From CADBRN01 sp050944685 (GTDB taxonomy: Bacteria; Bacillota; Clostridia; Lachnospirales; Lachnospiraceae), in assembly GCA_050944685.1 (NCBI GenBank), contig JBMNRP010000009.1, positions 1 to 64,000 on the forward strand: DNA of 64,000 nucleotides, in the 5' to 3' direction. Positions 45,048-53,935 of this stretch are shown piece by piece. Position numbers and translations under genes: made by a program. The first letter of the stretch is position 1; each line of letters starts with the position of its first letter. The notes beneath the pieces are model-generated. The model did no database searches, was not told where the DNA came from, and saw nothing but the letters and a program-made list of their open reading frames with translations.

Positions 45048-48000
45048 ATGAGTAAAGTGCCGCAGTTATCAGAAGTTGAGCAGAAGACGGCGAATCTGTT
45101 CGCGCAGTCTGAGAAGAAAAAGGAGGCGCCTCAGGCGCTGAATCTGGAAAAGATGGAACACGATTCCTGTGGAATCGGCATGATAGTCAATATCGACGGC
45201 CATGTCAGCCACCAGACACTGAGCGATGCTCTCCATATCGTGGAGAAGCTGGAGCACCGCGCGGGAAAAGACGCGACGGGAAAGGTCGGTGACGGGGTGG
45301 GAATCCTCACGCAGATCTCTCATAAGTTCTACAAGAAAGCGGCGGAAAAGGCCGGTATTGAGGTCAACAATGAGAGAGACTACGGGATCGGCATGTTCTT
45401 TCTGCCGCAGGAGACACTTCCGCGGACGCTGGCGAAGCGCATGTTTGAGGTGATTACCGAGAAGAACGGGCTGAAGTTCCTCGGGTGGAGAAAGGTGCCG
45501 ACGCACCCGGAGATTCTGGGCAAGGCGGCGCTGGACTGCATGCCGGAAATCGAACAGGCATTTATCGAGAGACCGCACAACTGCAGGAGGGGCATTGATT
45601 TTGACCGCCGTCTGTATGTCGTGCGCCGCGAGTTTGAAAAGAGCTCAGACGATACGTATATCTGCTCGCTCTCCTCGCGAACCGTCGTATATAAAGGCAT
45701 GTTTCTGGTCAGACAGCTGCGGGAATTCTACGAGGATCTGCAGGATCCCGCCTATGAGACCGCGATCTGTCTCGTGCACTCGCGCTTTTCCACGAACACG
45801 ACGCCGAGCTGGAAGCGGGCACATCCCTATCGCATGATTGCCCACAACGGCGAGATCAACACCATCCGGGGCAACAGCGACCGTATGCTTGCCCGTGAGG
45901 AGACCATGACCTCTCCGGTAATGGAGGACGACATGGAAAAAGTTCTTCCGGTGATCGAGGTGTCCGGATCCGACTCCGCGATGCTCGACAATACGCTGGA
46001 ATTTCTGTACATGAACGGGATCGATCTTCCCCTGGCGATGATGATCACCATCCCGGAGCCCTGGAAGAACAATACGTTCATGGACCGGCAGCGCCAGGAT
46101 TTCTATCACTATTACGCGACCATGATGGAGCCCTGGGACGGCCCCGCCGCGATCCTTTTCTCGGACGGCGATGTCGCCGGCGCGACGCTCGACCGGAACG
46201 GCCTGCGTCCCTCCCGCTACTACATCACGGACGACAATCGTCTGATTCTCTCCTCAGAGGTCGGAGTTCTGGACATCGCGCCGGAGCATGTGGTTGAAAA
46301 ATCGAGACTGCAGCCCGGACGTATGCTTCTGGTGGACACGAAGCAGAAAAGGATAATCTCCGACCGGGAATGCAAGGAGTATTACGCGACGCGCGAGCCC
46401 TACGGCGAGTGGCTGGACCGCAATCTGCTCCACCTCACCGAGCTTGATATTCCCAACAAAAAAATCGAGTCCCACACTCAGGAGGAGAGAGATAAGCTTT
46501 ACAAGGTATTCGGCTACACAAACGAGGATGTAAAGGACAACATCCTGCCGATGGCGATGAACGGAGTGGAAGCGACCGCGTCCATGGGACATGATATTCC
46601 TCTGGCCGTCCTGTCGGAGAAGCACCAGTCGATCTTTCATTATTTCAAGCAGCTGTTCGCACAGGTCACAAACCCGCCGATCGATTCGCTGCGGGAGAAA
46701 GTCGTCACGGATACGACGGTCTATATCGGGTCCGACGGAAATCTTCTCCAGGACGCGAGCGACAACTGCAAGGTTCTGGAGGTAAACCAGCCGATCCTCA
46801 CAGGAGTTGATCTGCTCAAGATCAAGTCGCTGAATCAGCCGGGATTCCGCTCAAAGGTGATCTCGCTGCTCTACTACAAGAACACGTCTCTGGAAAAGGC
46901 GCTCGATCAGCTTTCGATCAGCGTGGACCGCGCCTATGCCAGAGGATACAATATTATCATTCTCTCGGACCGCGGCGTCGATGAAAATCATATGCCGATT
47001 CCGTCGCTTCTGGCGGTATCCGCGGTCGAGCAGCATCTCGTCCGGACCAAGAAGAGAACGCAGGTTTCTCTGATTCTCGAGAGCGGGGAACCGCGCGATG
47101 TCCATCAGTGCGCGACGATCCTCGGTTTCGGAGCCCGTGCGATCAACCCGTACCTCGCGCACGAGTGTATTTCCGAACTGATTGATCTGGGAATTCTGGA
47201 CAAGGATTACCACACCGCCATTGAGGACTACAACACCGCCCTTCTGGGAGGCATCGTGAAGACGGCGGCCAAGATGGGGATTTCCACCCTGCAGTCCTAC
47301 CAGTCCGCGCGTATTTTTGAGGCGATCGGACTGTCAAAGGATGTGATTGACCGGTATTTTACCGGAACCGTCAGCCGCGTCGGAGGCATCGGACTGGAAG
47401 AGATCGCGGAAGGCGTCACGTACCGCCACAATCACGCGTTTGATCCGCTCGGGCTGGGCGTGGACACCACACTCGATTCGATCGGCTATCACAAGCTGCT
47501 GTCGGGCGAGGACAAAGAGGATCACCTCTACAATCCGCTGACCATCGTTACGCTCCAGCAGGCGGTGCGAGAGGGCAGTTACAAGAAGTTCAAGCAGTAT
47601 ACGTCTCTCGTGGACAATGATCTTCCGCATACGCTTCGCGGCCTGATGAAATTTGTCCCGCAGCAGGATCCGGTTCCGCTCGAAGAGGTGGAGCCCGCGA
47701 GCGAGATCGTCAAACGCTTCAAGACAGGAGCCATGTCTTTCGGCTCCATCAGCCGGGAGGCACACGAGACGATGGCCATCGCGATGAATACGCTCGGAGG
47801 AAAGTCCAATACCGGTGAGGGAGGAGAGGATCCGTCCCGGTTCGGAACCATCCGCAACAGTGCGATCAAGCAGGTCGCGTCCGGGCGCTTCGGTGTCACA
47901 AGCGCGTACCTGAACAGCGCGAAAGAGATCCAGATCAAGATGGCGCAGGGCGCAAAGCCCGGCGAGGGCGGCAATCTGCCCGGAAAGAAGGTTTATCCGT

Positions 48001-49670
48001 GGGTGGCGAAGACGCGTCATTCGACGCCGGGTGTATCGCTGATCTCCCCGCCGCCGCACCACGATATTTATTCCATCGAGGATCTGGCCCAGCTGATCTA
48101 TGATCTGCAGAATGCGAACCGGGACGCCAGAATCAATGTCAAGCTCGTTTCCGAGGCGGGCGTCGGAACCATTGCTTCCGGCGTCGCCAAGGCCGGTGCA
48201 CAGGTCATCCTGATCTCCGGATACGACGGAGGCACGGGAGCGGCTCCTCTTTCCTCGATTCATAATGCGGGGCTCCCGTGGGAGCTCGGTCTTTCCGAGA
48301 CGCACCAGACGCTGATTGAAAATAATCTCCGGAGCCGAGTGGTTCTGGAAACCGACGGAAAATTGATGAGCGGACGGGACGTGGCGATTGCGGCTCTTCT
48401 CGGAGCCGAGGAATTCGGATTTGCCACGGCGCCCCTGGTATCTATGGGATGCATGATGATGCGCGTCTGCTCGAAGGATACATGCCCGGTGGGCATCGCG
48501 ACCCAGAATGAAAAGCTTCGCTGCCGGTTCCGCGGAAAACCGGAGCATGTGATGAATTTCATGATGTTTATTGCGGAGGAAGTGCGCGAGATTATGGCGC
48601 AGCTGGGATTCCGGAAGTTTGAGGATATGGTCGGCCGCTGCGACTGCCTGGCTCCGAAGGATACGCAGATCACAAAGCGCGCTTCGATGGTGGACCTTTC
48701 CCTCATTCTCAACCAGAAGTATGCACACGCCGGGGAGCGCCATTTTGATCCCGAAAAACGCTACAATTTCCACCTCGAGCGCTCGATCGATGAATCGGTG
48801 ATTCTTCCCGCTTTTGAAGATCTGATGAAGGATCTTCAGGGGAAGCACATCGATGATATCCCGGTTCCCGCCAAAAAGCTGGCGATTGACGTAGAAGGCA
48901 CGGACCGGACGGTTGGAACGATCTTCGGGTCGGAGGTCACGAAGCGGTTCAAAAATTCCCTGGAGGAGGATACCTTCATCATTGACTGCAAGGGAAGCGG
49001 AGGACAGTCGTTCGGCGCCTTTATCCCGAAGGGCGTTACGCTTCGTCTGCACGGCGACGCAAACGACGGATTCGGAAAAGGTCTCTCAGGCGGAAAGCTT
49101 GTTCTGGTTCCGCCGGAGGGGTCAAAGTTCAAATCCAATGAGAACATCATCGTCGGAAATGTGGCCCTCTACGGGGCGACATCCGGAAAGGCATATGTTG
49201 CGGGAATCGCCGGCGAGCGCTTCTGTGTCCGAAACTCGGGCGCCATTGCGGTGGCCGAGGGCTGCGGAGATCACGGGCTGGAGTATATGACCGGCGGAAG
49301 AGCCGTCATACTCGGCGAGACGGGAAAAAATTTTGCGGCAGGAATGAGCGGGGGAATCGCCTATGTCCTCGACAAAGATCATCAGCTGTACCGCAAGATG
49401 AACAAGGAACTGGTCTCGCTCGAAGAGGTCACGGAAAAATACGATATCCAGGAGCTGAAGGATATCCTTTCGGATTACGTGAAGGAGACCGGCTCCGAGA
49501 TCGGACAGAGTGTACTGGACAGCTTTGAGGACTATCTGCCGTGTTTCAAGAAGATTGTGCCGCACGATTATCAGAAGATGCTGAAAGCCATCAGTAAGTT
49601 TGAGGAGCAGGGCATTCCGTATGAAAAGGCGGAGCTCGAGGCCTTCAATCTGGTGACGAAGGCGTCCTGA
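45048..49670 (+). CDS. gltB: Glutamate synthase (GOGAT) large subunit
   Basis: 1540 aa from ATG 45048 with GAGGAGG upstream. The longer GTG start at 45021 would not improve the match. The class II amidotransferase nucleophile is Cys41 in MEHDSCGIGM, implying a 40-residue propeptide. Next come the central domain, the FMN/3Fe-4S synthase domain (GEGGEDPSRF, PGEGGNLPG, GGTGAAPLSSI, the CSKDTCPVGIATQ cluster region) and the C-terminal glutamate-synthase alpha3 repeats (GGRAVILGETG). It converts Gln plus 2-oxoglutarate to two Glu. Expression is likely gated by the upstream attenuator. Confidence 0.97.
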   Translation: MSKVPQLSEVEQKTANLFAQSEKKKEAPQALNLEKMEHDSCGIGMIVNIDGHVSHQTLSDALHIVEKLEHRAGKDATGKVGDGVGILTQISHKFYKKAAEKAGIEVNNERDYGIGMFFLPQETLPRTLAKRMFEVITEKNGLKFLGWRKVPTHPEILGKAALDCMPEIEQAFIERPHNCRRGIDFDRRLYVVRREFEKSSDDTYICSLSSRTVVYKGMFLVRQLREFYEDLQDPAYETAICLVHSRFSTNTTPSWKRAHPYRMIAHNGEINTIRGNSDRMLAREETMTSPVMEDDMEKVLPVIEVSGSDSAMLDNTLEFLYMNGIDLPLAMMITIPEPWKNNTFMDRQRQDFYHYYATMMEPWDGPAAILFSDGDVAGATLDRNGLRPSRYYITDDNRLILSSEVGVLDIAPEHVVEKSRLQPGRMLLVDTKQKRIISDRECKEYYATREPYGEWLDRNLLHLTELDIPNKKIESHTQEERDKLYKVFGYTNEDVKDNILPMAMNGVEATASMGHDIPLAVLSEKHQSIFHYFKQLFAQVTNPPIDSLREKVVTDTTVYIGSDGNLLQDASDNCKVLEVNQPILTGVDLLKIKSLNQPGFRSKVISLLYYKNTSLEKALDQLSISVDRAYARGYNIIILSDRGVDENHMPIPSLLAVSAVEQHLVRTKKRTQVSLILESGEPRDVHQCATILGFGARAINPYLAHECISELIDLGILDKDYHTAIEDYNTALLGGIVKTAAKMGISTLQSYQSARIFEAIGLSKDVIDRYFTGTVSRVGGIGLEEIAEGVTYRHNHAFDPLGLGVDTTLDSIGYHKLLSGEDKEDHLYNPLTIVTLQQAVREGSYKKFKQYTSLVDNDLPHTLRGLMKFVPQQDPVPLEEVEPASEIVKRFKTGAMSFGSISREAHETMAIAMNTLGGKSNTGEGGEDPSRFGTIRNSAIKQVASGRFGVTSAYLNSAKEIQIKMAQGAKPGEGGNLPGKKVYPWVAKTRHSTPGVSLISPPPHHDIYSIEDLAQLIYDLQNANRDARINVKLVSEAGVGTIASGVAKAGAQVILISGYDGGTGAAPLSSIHNAGLPWELGLSETHQTLIENNLRSRVVLETDGKLMSGRDVAIAALLGAEEFGFATAPLVSMGCMMMRVCSKDTCPVGIATQNEKLRCRFRGKPEHVMNFMMFIAEEVREIMAQLGFRKFEDMVGRCDCLAPKDTQITKRASMVDLSLILNQKYAHAGERHFDPEKRYNFHLERSIDESVILPAFEDLMKDLQGKHIDDIPVPAKKLAIDVEGTDRTVGTIFGSEVTKRFKNSLEEDTFIIDCKGSGGQSFGAFIPKGVTLRLHGDANDGFGKGLSGGKLVLVPPEGSKFKSNENIIVGNVALYGATSGKAYVAGIAGERFCVRNSGAIAVAEGCGDHGLEYMTGGRAVILGETGKNFAAGMSGGIAYVLDKDHQLYRKMNKELVSLEEVTEKYDIQELKDILSDYVKETGSEIGQSVLDSFEDYLPCFKKIVPHDYQKMLKAISKFEEQGIPYEKAELEAFNLVTKAS

Positions 49671-49736
49671 GCCCGTTTCCTGAAAACAGCGGAGTTGCCT
49701 TTTGGAATAGATCTATAAGAAAACGAGGAAGAAAAA

Positions 49737-51200
49737 ATGGGTAAAGCGACAGGTTTTTTGGAATATGAGAGAGAAGAGAACGCCTGGCTGCCTCCGGAGG
49801 AGCGCATCGAAAACTTTGATGAATTCAAAATTCCGGAAAATGAAGAAGAAAGACGCAGGCAGGCCGCCAGATGCATGAACTGCGGCGTCCCGCTCTGCCA
49901 GTCAGCCATGAAGCTCTCCGGCATGGTGACGGGGTGTCCCCTGCACAACCTGATTCCGGAGTGGAATGACGAGGTCTATCACGGTCATTTTCGTCACGCG
50001 CTTTCCAGGCTTCTGAAAACCAGCAATTTTCCGGAGTTCACGGGGCGGGTCTGCCCGGCGCTCTGCGAGAAGGCATGTATCTGCGGGATGAATGACGAGC
50101 CGGTGACGGTTCACGACAATGAGCTGTTTATTATCGAGACAGCTTTTGCGAAGGGATATATGAAACCCCGGATTCCCTCGATCCGAAGCGGAAAGAAGGT
50201 CGCCATCGTCGGAAGCGGACCGTCCGGACTGGCGGTCGCGGACCAGCTCAACCACCGCGGACACAGCGTCACGGTCTACGAGCGGGACGATCAGATCGGC
50301 GGACTTCTGATGTATGGCATTCCCAATATGAAGCTGGACAAGAAAGTCGTCGCCAGACGAAGAAAGCTGATGGAAAAAGAGGGCGTCACCTTTATTACGG
50401 GAGTGGACGTCGGAGTCGATATCTCGGCGGAAGAGCTGAAAGACCGGTACGACGCGGTCGTGCTCTGCTGCGGGGCGAAAAAGCCGAGACCGCTCGCGGT
50501 CGACGGATTTGATACGACCAAAGGAATTTACTTTGCGGTCGATTTTCTGAAATCCGCGACGAAGCATGTCGTGTACGGGGAAACCTCCGGTTTCATCAAT
50601 GCGGAGGGAAAGAGAGTTATCATTATCGGAGGCGGAGATACGGGCAATGACTGCGTCGGAACCTGTATCCGGCAGGGGTGCCGCAGCGTCCGCCAGCTGG
50701 AGATGATGCCGGAGCCGCCGAAGGAGCGCCTCGCGTCAAATCCATGGCCGGAATGGCCGAAGGTACTGAAGACCGATTACGGCCAGCAGGAAGCCATCGC
50801 GCTTTACGGCAGCGATCCGCGCACGTATGAGACGACGGTCAAGGAGCTGATTACGACAAAGACCGGAAAACTCAGCGCCGTGACGACGGTTAAGGTGAAA
50901 TTTGAGAACCGGAAGATGGTCGAGATCCCGGGAACGGAAGAGACGGTCCGCTGCAATCTGCTGCTGATCGCCGCAGGCTTCATCGGATGCCAGGACTACG
51001 TCGCGGACGCGTTTCATGTAGAGCGCGGTCCGAGAGGCACGGTTCTCACCGATCCGGATCAGTACCGCACGAACCAGGAGGGTGTCTTTACGGCCGGAGA
51101 CATGCACCGCGGACAGTCGCTCGTCGTCTGGGCGATTACCGAGGGGCGCGCGTGCGCGAAGCAGGTCGATGAATATCTGATGGGCTATTCGAACATGTAG
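49737..51200 (+). CDS. gltD: Glutamate synthase small subunit (NAD(P)H, FAD, 4Fe-4S)
   Basis: 487 aa, normal length. N-terminal Cys clusters (CMNCGVPLC, GCPLHN, CPALCEKACICG) bind two 4Fe-4S centres. FAD motif VAIVGSGPSGLA and NAD(P)H motif VIIIGGGDTGNDC follow, ending with the FTAGDMHRGQSLVVWAI FAD segment. It passes electrons from NAD(P)H to GltB. It is 66 nt after gltB in the same operon. Confidence 0.97.
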   Translation: MGKATGFLEYEREENAWLPPEERIENFDEFKIPENEEERRRQAARCMNCGVPLCQSAMKLSGMVTGCPLHNLIPEWNDEVYHGHFRHALSRLLKTSNFPEFTGRVCPALCEKACICGMNDEPVTVHDNELFIIETAFAKGYMKPRIPSIRSGKKVAIVGSGPSGLAVADQLNHRGHSVTVYERDDQIGGLLMYGIPNMKLDKKVVARRRKLMEKEGVTFITGVDVGVDISAEELKDRYDAVVLCCGAKKPRPLAVDGFDTTKGIYFAVDFLKSATKHVVYGETSGFINAEGKRVIIIGGGDTGNDCVGTCIRQGCRSVRQLEMMPEPPKERLASNPWPEWPKVLKTDYGQQEAIALYGSDPRTYETTVKELITTKTGKLSAVTTVKVKFENRKMVEIPGTEETVRCNLLLIAAGFIGCQDYVADAFHVERGPRGTVLTDPDQYRTNQEGVFTAGDMHRGQSLVVWAITEGRACAKQVDEYLMGYSNM

Positions 51201-51264
51201 CTGCGGCCGCAGGACCGGTTTTTGCTATTTTTGTACATTCTGTTTACTTTTTGACCGCCAGGGC

Positions 51265-51293
51265 TTGTCAAACCTCCCCTGAACCGATAAAAT
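51265..51293 (+). promoter_or_regulatory. Promoter of ptsH
   Basis: TTGTCA (51265-51270), 17-nt spacer, TAAAAT (51288-51293). Confidence 0.65.
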
Positions 51294-51350
51294 ATTATAT
51301 AGTCAGCAAAAGCTGTATCGCTGAAAATAATAAAGGGAGGCTTTACACCA

Positions 51351-51608
51351 ATGAAAACTTTTAGCTATGTTATCACCGATGAGGAAGGTATTCACGCAAG
51401 ACCTGCCGGCGAGCTTGTAAAGCTTTGCAAACAGTTCCAGAGCAATATTACGATTGCAAAGGGTGAGAAATCCGGCAAAGCAACGAAGATTCTCTCCGTT
51501 ATGTCTCTCGGCGCTACGAAGGGAAGCACGGTCGATTTCACATTCGAAGGACCGGATGAGGATGCTGCCTGCGAAGCAGTTTCCAAGTTCATGAAAGAAA
51601 ATATGTAA
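51351..51608 (+). CDS. ptsH: Phosphocarrier protein HPr
   Basis: 85 aa, canonical. Active-site EGIHARPA with the His phosphorylated by EI, and the Ser46 region KATKILSVMSLGA for HPr kinase. GGGAGG precedes the ATG. HPr relays phosphate to sugar PTS permeases and, as Ser-P, serves catabolite control in Firmicutes. It is monocistronic with its own promoter and terminator. ptsI is not adjacent. Confidence 0.96.
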   Translation: MKTFSYVITDEEGIHARPAGELVKLCKQFQSNITIAKGEKSGKATKILSVMSLGATKGSTVDFTFEGPDEDAACEAVSKFMKENM

Positions 51609-51633
51609 TTGACGTTTTATTAAGATTCATGTT

Positions 51634-51674
51634 CCGGGGTCTGTCCTTTTCGGAGGAGGGCCCCGGCTTTTTTT
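51634..51674 (+). terminator. Terminator of ptsH
   Basis: CCGGGG pairs with CCCCGG around an inner TCC/GGA-type stem, followed by CTTTTTTT. Confidence 0.85.
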
Positions 51675-51781
51675 GCTTTTTCGGAGAGTGGGTCTGAAAT
51701 TCCGACGGTACCGGACCTTCCGCCTTTGTTTTCCTTCCCGAGCCGGGCCGGAATCTGCGGAAAAAATTGCGCCGCGACCGG

Positions 51782-51810
51782 TTGAAATCGCTCACTTTGG
51801 ATTGTATAAT
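51782..51810 (+). promoter_or_regulatory. Promoter of the uORF-mgtE transcript
   Basis: TTGAAA (51782-51787), 17-nt spacer, TATAAT (51805-51810). It gives a leader of about 160 nt before mgtE. Confidence 0.8.
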
Positions 51811-51889
51811 GAGTTGGTTAAGAAATATACAATTCTGTCACAGTAGTTCGCCGATGTTTCCGGCTCTCATGGCGAGAGGAGGTGGTTTT

Positions 51890-52012
51890 ATGAAGAAACA
51901 GTTTCGTACGATAACAGACGACGACATACATCCGCGAAGTTCGCTTCATAAAACTAAATACAAAGGAGAATTACTATGTCTGATGAACAGAAGGATCTGC
52001 AGGAGATTTTAA
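51890..52012 (+). CDS. Upstream ORF / candidate leader peptide of mgtE
   Basis: 40 aa. A full-consensus AGGAGGTGG (51877-51885) sits 7 nt before ATG 51890, a better ribosome binding site than that of mgtE itself. The peptide begins MKKQFRTITDDDIHPRSS, with three Asp (10-12) and a Pro (15). The frame runs through the mgtE ribosome binding site and start and ends 37 nt inside mgtE in another frame. Ribosomes translating it must cover the mgtE initiation region. In E. coli, acidic and Pro residues in MgtL destabilise ribosomes at low Mg2+ and raise mgtA expression. A similar role here is inference. Confidence 0.6.
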   Translation: MKKQFRTITDDDIHPRSSLHKTKYKGELLCLMNRRICRRF

Positions 52013-53337
52013 CCAAACTCATGCAGAATCATCAGTATGCGAAGCTTCGGGCTGTTGCCGCCGATGTGAACTCGGCTGACCTCGCCGCACTCATGGATTC
52101 GATGGAGGACGAGGATTCCCTGAAGCTTTTCCGGCTGCTTCCGAAAGAGAAGGCGGCCGATACGTTCCCGCTTCTTCAGGATGAAGATCAGCATTATATC
52201 ATCATGTCCCTTTCCACGAAGGAGGCATCGACGATCATCGACAATCTGATGTCCGACGATGCCGCCAGCCTTCTGGAGGAGATGCCGGCGAACGTTGTCA
52301 CAAAGCTGCTGGCAAATACCAGCCCGGATACCCGAAAAGATGTCAATCAGCTGCTGCGTTACCCGGAGGATTCCGCCGGTTCCGTTATGACCGTGGAGTA
52401 CGTCGGCCTGAGAGCCAGCATGACGGTCACACAGGCGATCGAACGGATCCGCATGATCGGTCTCGATTCCGAGACGGTCGATGTCTGTTACGTCATTGAC
52501 GCGAAACGGAAACTGCTGGGAACAGTCGCGCTGCGCTATCTTCTGATTAAACCGGTCAACGCACTGATCGGCGAGATCATGAATGATAATGTGATCAGCA
52601 TCAAGACGACGACTGACCAGGAGGAAGCGGCGCAGATGTTCCAGAAATATGACTTCACGGCCATGCCGGTTGTGGACAATGAAAATCGTCTGGTCGGAAT
52701 CATTACCATTGATGATATCGTCGATATTATTCAGGAAGAGGCCACCGAGGATATCGAGAAGATGGCCGCCATCATTCCGACGGAAAAGCCGTATATGAAG
52801 ACGGGCATTCTGGAGACTTTCAAAAAACGTATTCCCTGGCTGCTTTTCCTCATGGTTTCCGCCACGTTCACGGGTTCGATCATCACGCATTTTGAGGACG
52901 CCCTCGCGAAATATGTGGTTCTCACCGCATACATTCCGATGCTGATGGATACCGGCGGCAACGCGGGGTCGCAGGCCAGTGTTTCCATTATCCGCGGACT
53001 TTCCTTAAAGGAAATCAAGTTTAACCAGATCGCTCTGGTTATCTGGAAGGAGATCCGGGTCGCCGTGATCTGCGGAATCACCCTGGCGGGAGCCAATTTC
53101 CTGAAGCTGATGTTTTTCGATCGCATCCAGATGGATGTAGCGGCAGTCGTCTGCTGCACGCTGGTGTGCGTTGTCATTTTCGCGAAGGTGATCGGATGCG
53201 TTCTGCCGATGGTTGCGGACCGGATCGGTTTCGATCCCGCTGTTATGGCCAGTCCGCTGATTACCACGATCGTGGATGCCGTGTCGCTGCTGCTTTACTT
53301 CCAGTTTGCCACGAGAATGCTGCATCTGGTGAGTTAG
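51976..53337 (+). CDS. mgtE: Magnesium transporter MgtE
   Basis: 453 aa from ATG 51976, with AAGGAGA 6 nt upstream. Order: N-terminal superhelical MgtE_N domain (about 1-125), two CBS domains (about 130-255, with the EDSAGSVMT entry), the plug helix, and five membrane helices with the pore signature PMLMDTGGNAGSQAS. It is a Mg2+-gated Mg2+ channel: the CBS region closes it when Mg2+ is high. No M-box riboswitch is visible in the leader; instead an upstream ORF overlaps its start. Confidence 0.96.
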   Translation: MSDEQKDLQEILTKLMQNHQYAKLRAVAADVNSADLAALMDSMEDEDSLKLFRLLPKEKAADTFPLLQDEDQHYIIMSLSTKEASTIIDNLMSDDAASLLEEMPANVVTKLLANTSPDTRKDVNQLLRYPEDSAGSVMTVEYVGLRASMTVTQAIERIRMIGLDSETVDVCYVIDAKRKLLGTVALRYLLIKPVNALIGEIMNDNVISIKTTTDQEEAAQMFQKYDFTAMPVVDNENRLVGIITIDDIVDIIQEEATEDIEKMAAIIPTEKPYMKTGILETFKKRIPWLLFLMVSATFTGSIITHFEDALAKYVVLTAYIPMLMDTGGNAGSQASVSIIRGLSLKEIKFNQIALVIWKEIRVAVICGITLAGANFLKLMFFDRIQMDVAAVVCCTLVCVVIFAKVIGCVLPMVADRIGFDPAVMASPLITTIVDAVSLLLYFQFATRMLHLVS

Positions 53338-53398
53338 AAAAATACAGGGAAAATACGAAAAGTCCACTATTGCAATACGTTTGTCCATAAATAAGAGT

Positions 53399-53427
53399 CT
53401 GACAATTCAGGCAGCTCTTGGTAAAAT
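53399..53427 (+). promoter_or_regulatory. Promoter of the relB-like gene
   Basis: CTGACA (53399-53404), 17-nt spacer, TAAAAT (53422-53427). A 12-nt palindrome GCCGGATCCGGC (53440-53451) lies in the leader and could be an operator. Confidence 0.6.
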
Positions 53428-53492
53428 AAGAGCAGGCGTGCCGGATCCGGCCGACAGAATATTTTTATTATTACCAGGGGGGAATTAATTTT

Positions 53493-53663
53493 ATGGAAAC
53501 GGAAGAAAAGGTATTCGTTGAAGCAGTGGTAAGCGAAGAACTGAGAGAGCGGGCGGAGGAGATACTGTTTGAGCTGGGTTTCACTCCGTCCGCTGCCATC
53601 ACTCAGTTTTATCAGCAGATCGTTTTTCATAACGGACTTCCTTTTGAACTGAGACTTCCGTAA
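53493..53663 (+). CDS. RelB/DinJ family antitoxin, without an adjacent toxin
   Basis: 56 aa. GGGGGGAA lies 11 nt before ATG 53493. The sequence fits the RelB/DinJ ribbon-helix-helix family: VSEELRERAEEILFELGFTP, then SAAITQFYQQIVFHNGLPF with a LPFEL ending. Such antitoxins dimerise on operators and neutralise a YafQ/RelE-type RNase. The toxin normally starts within a few bases downstream, but the following 270 nt hold no ORF of that kind on either strand. It is an orphan antitoxin or the remnant of a module. Confidence 0.82.
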   Translation: METEEKVFVEAVVSEELRERAEEILFELGFTPSAAITQFYQQIVFHNGLPFELRLP

Positions 53664-53763
53664 ACGGGGGTTCGTCATTCCTTCAGAAACACATCTGCAA
53701 AGATCATACGGCTTTTTTCGCCGGAAAAATTCCAGATGACAACAATGTTATTTCACCAGTAGT

Positions 53764-53781
53764 ATCCCGCACAGGCGGGAT
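53764..53781 (+). terminator. Hairpin downstream of the relB-like gene
   Basis: ATCCCGC, loop ACAG, GCGGGAT, followed by TCTGGATTTT. The T-tract is poor. The rest of the 53664-53935 gap holds two more short hairpins (near 53850 and 53915) and no gene. Confidence 0.4.
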
Positions 53782-53935
53782 TCTGGATTTTCTGCAGCAT
53801 TTTTATCTGAACTTCAGGCAATCTGATCTTGTAACACAGACCGCCGGCCGGAAATCCGGCACGCTGTCATTCACCTGAATTTCCCCGCCATGCGTTCTGT
53901 ATTACAGCCGAGGGTCCGGAAAACTCCGGACCCCT

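Noticed and set aside
51811..51975. M-box (Mg2+) riboswitch expected before mgtE.
   Set aside because: The 160-nt leader has none of the conserved M-box segments and is largely taken up by a translated-looking ORF.
53664..53935. A YafQ/RelE toxin gene after the RelB-like antitoxin.
   Set aside because: No ORF of suitable length or sequence on either strand. The region holds only short hairpins.
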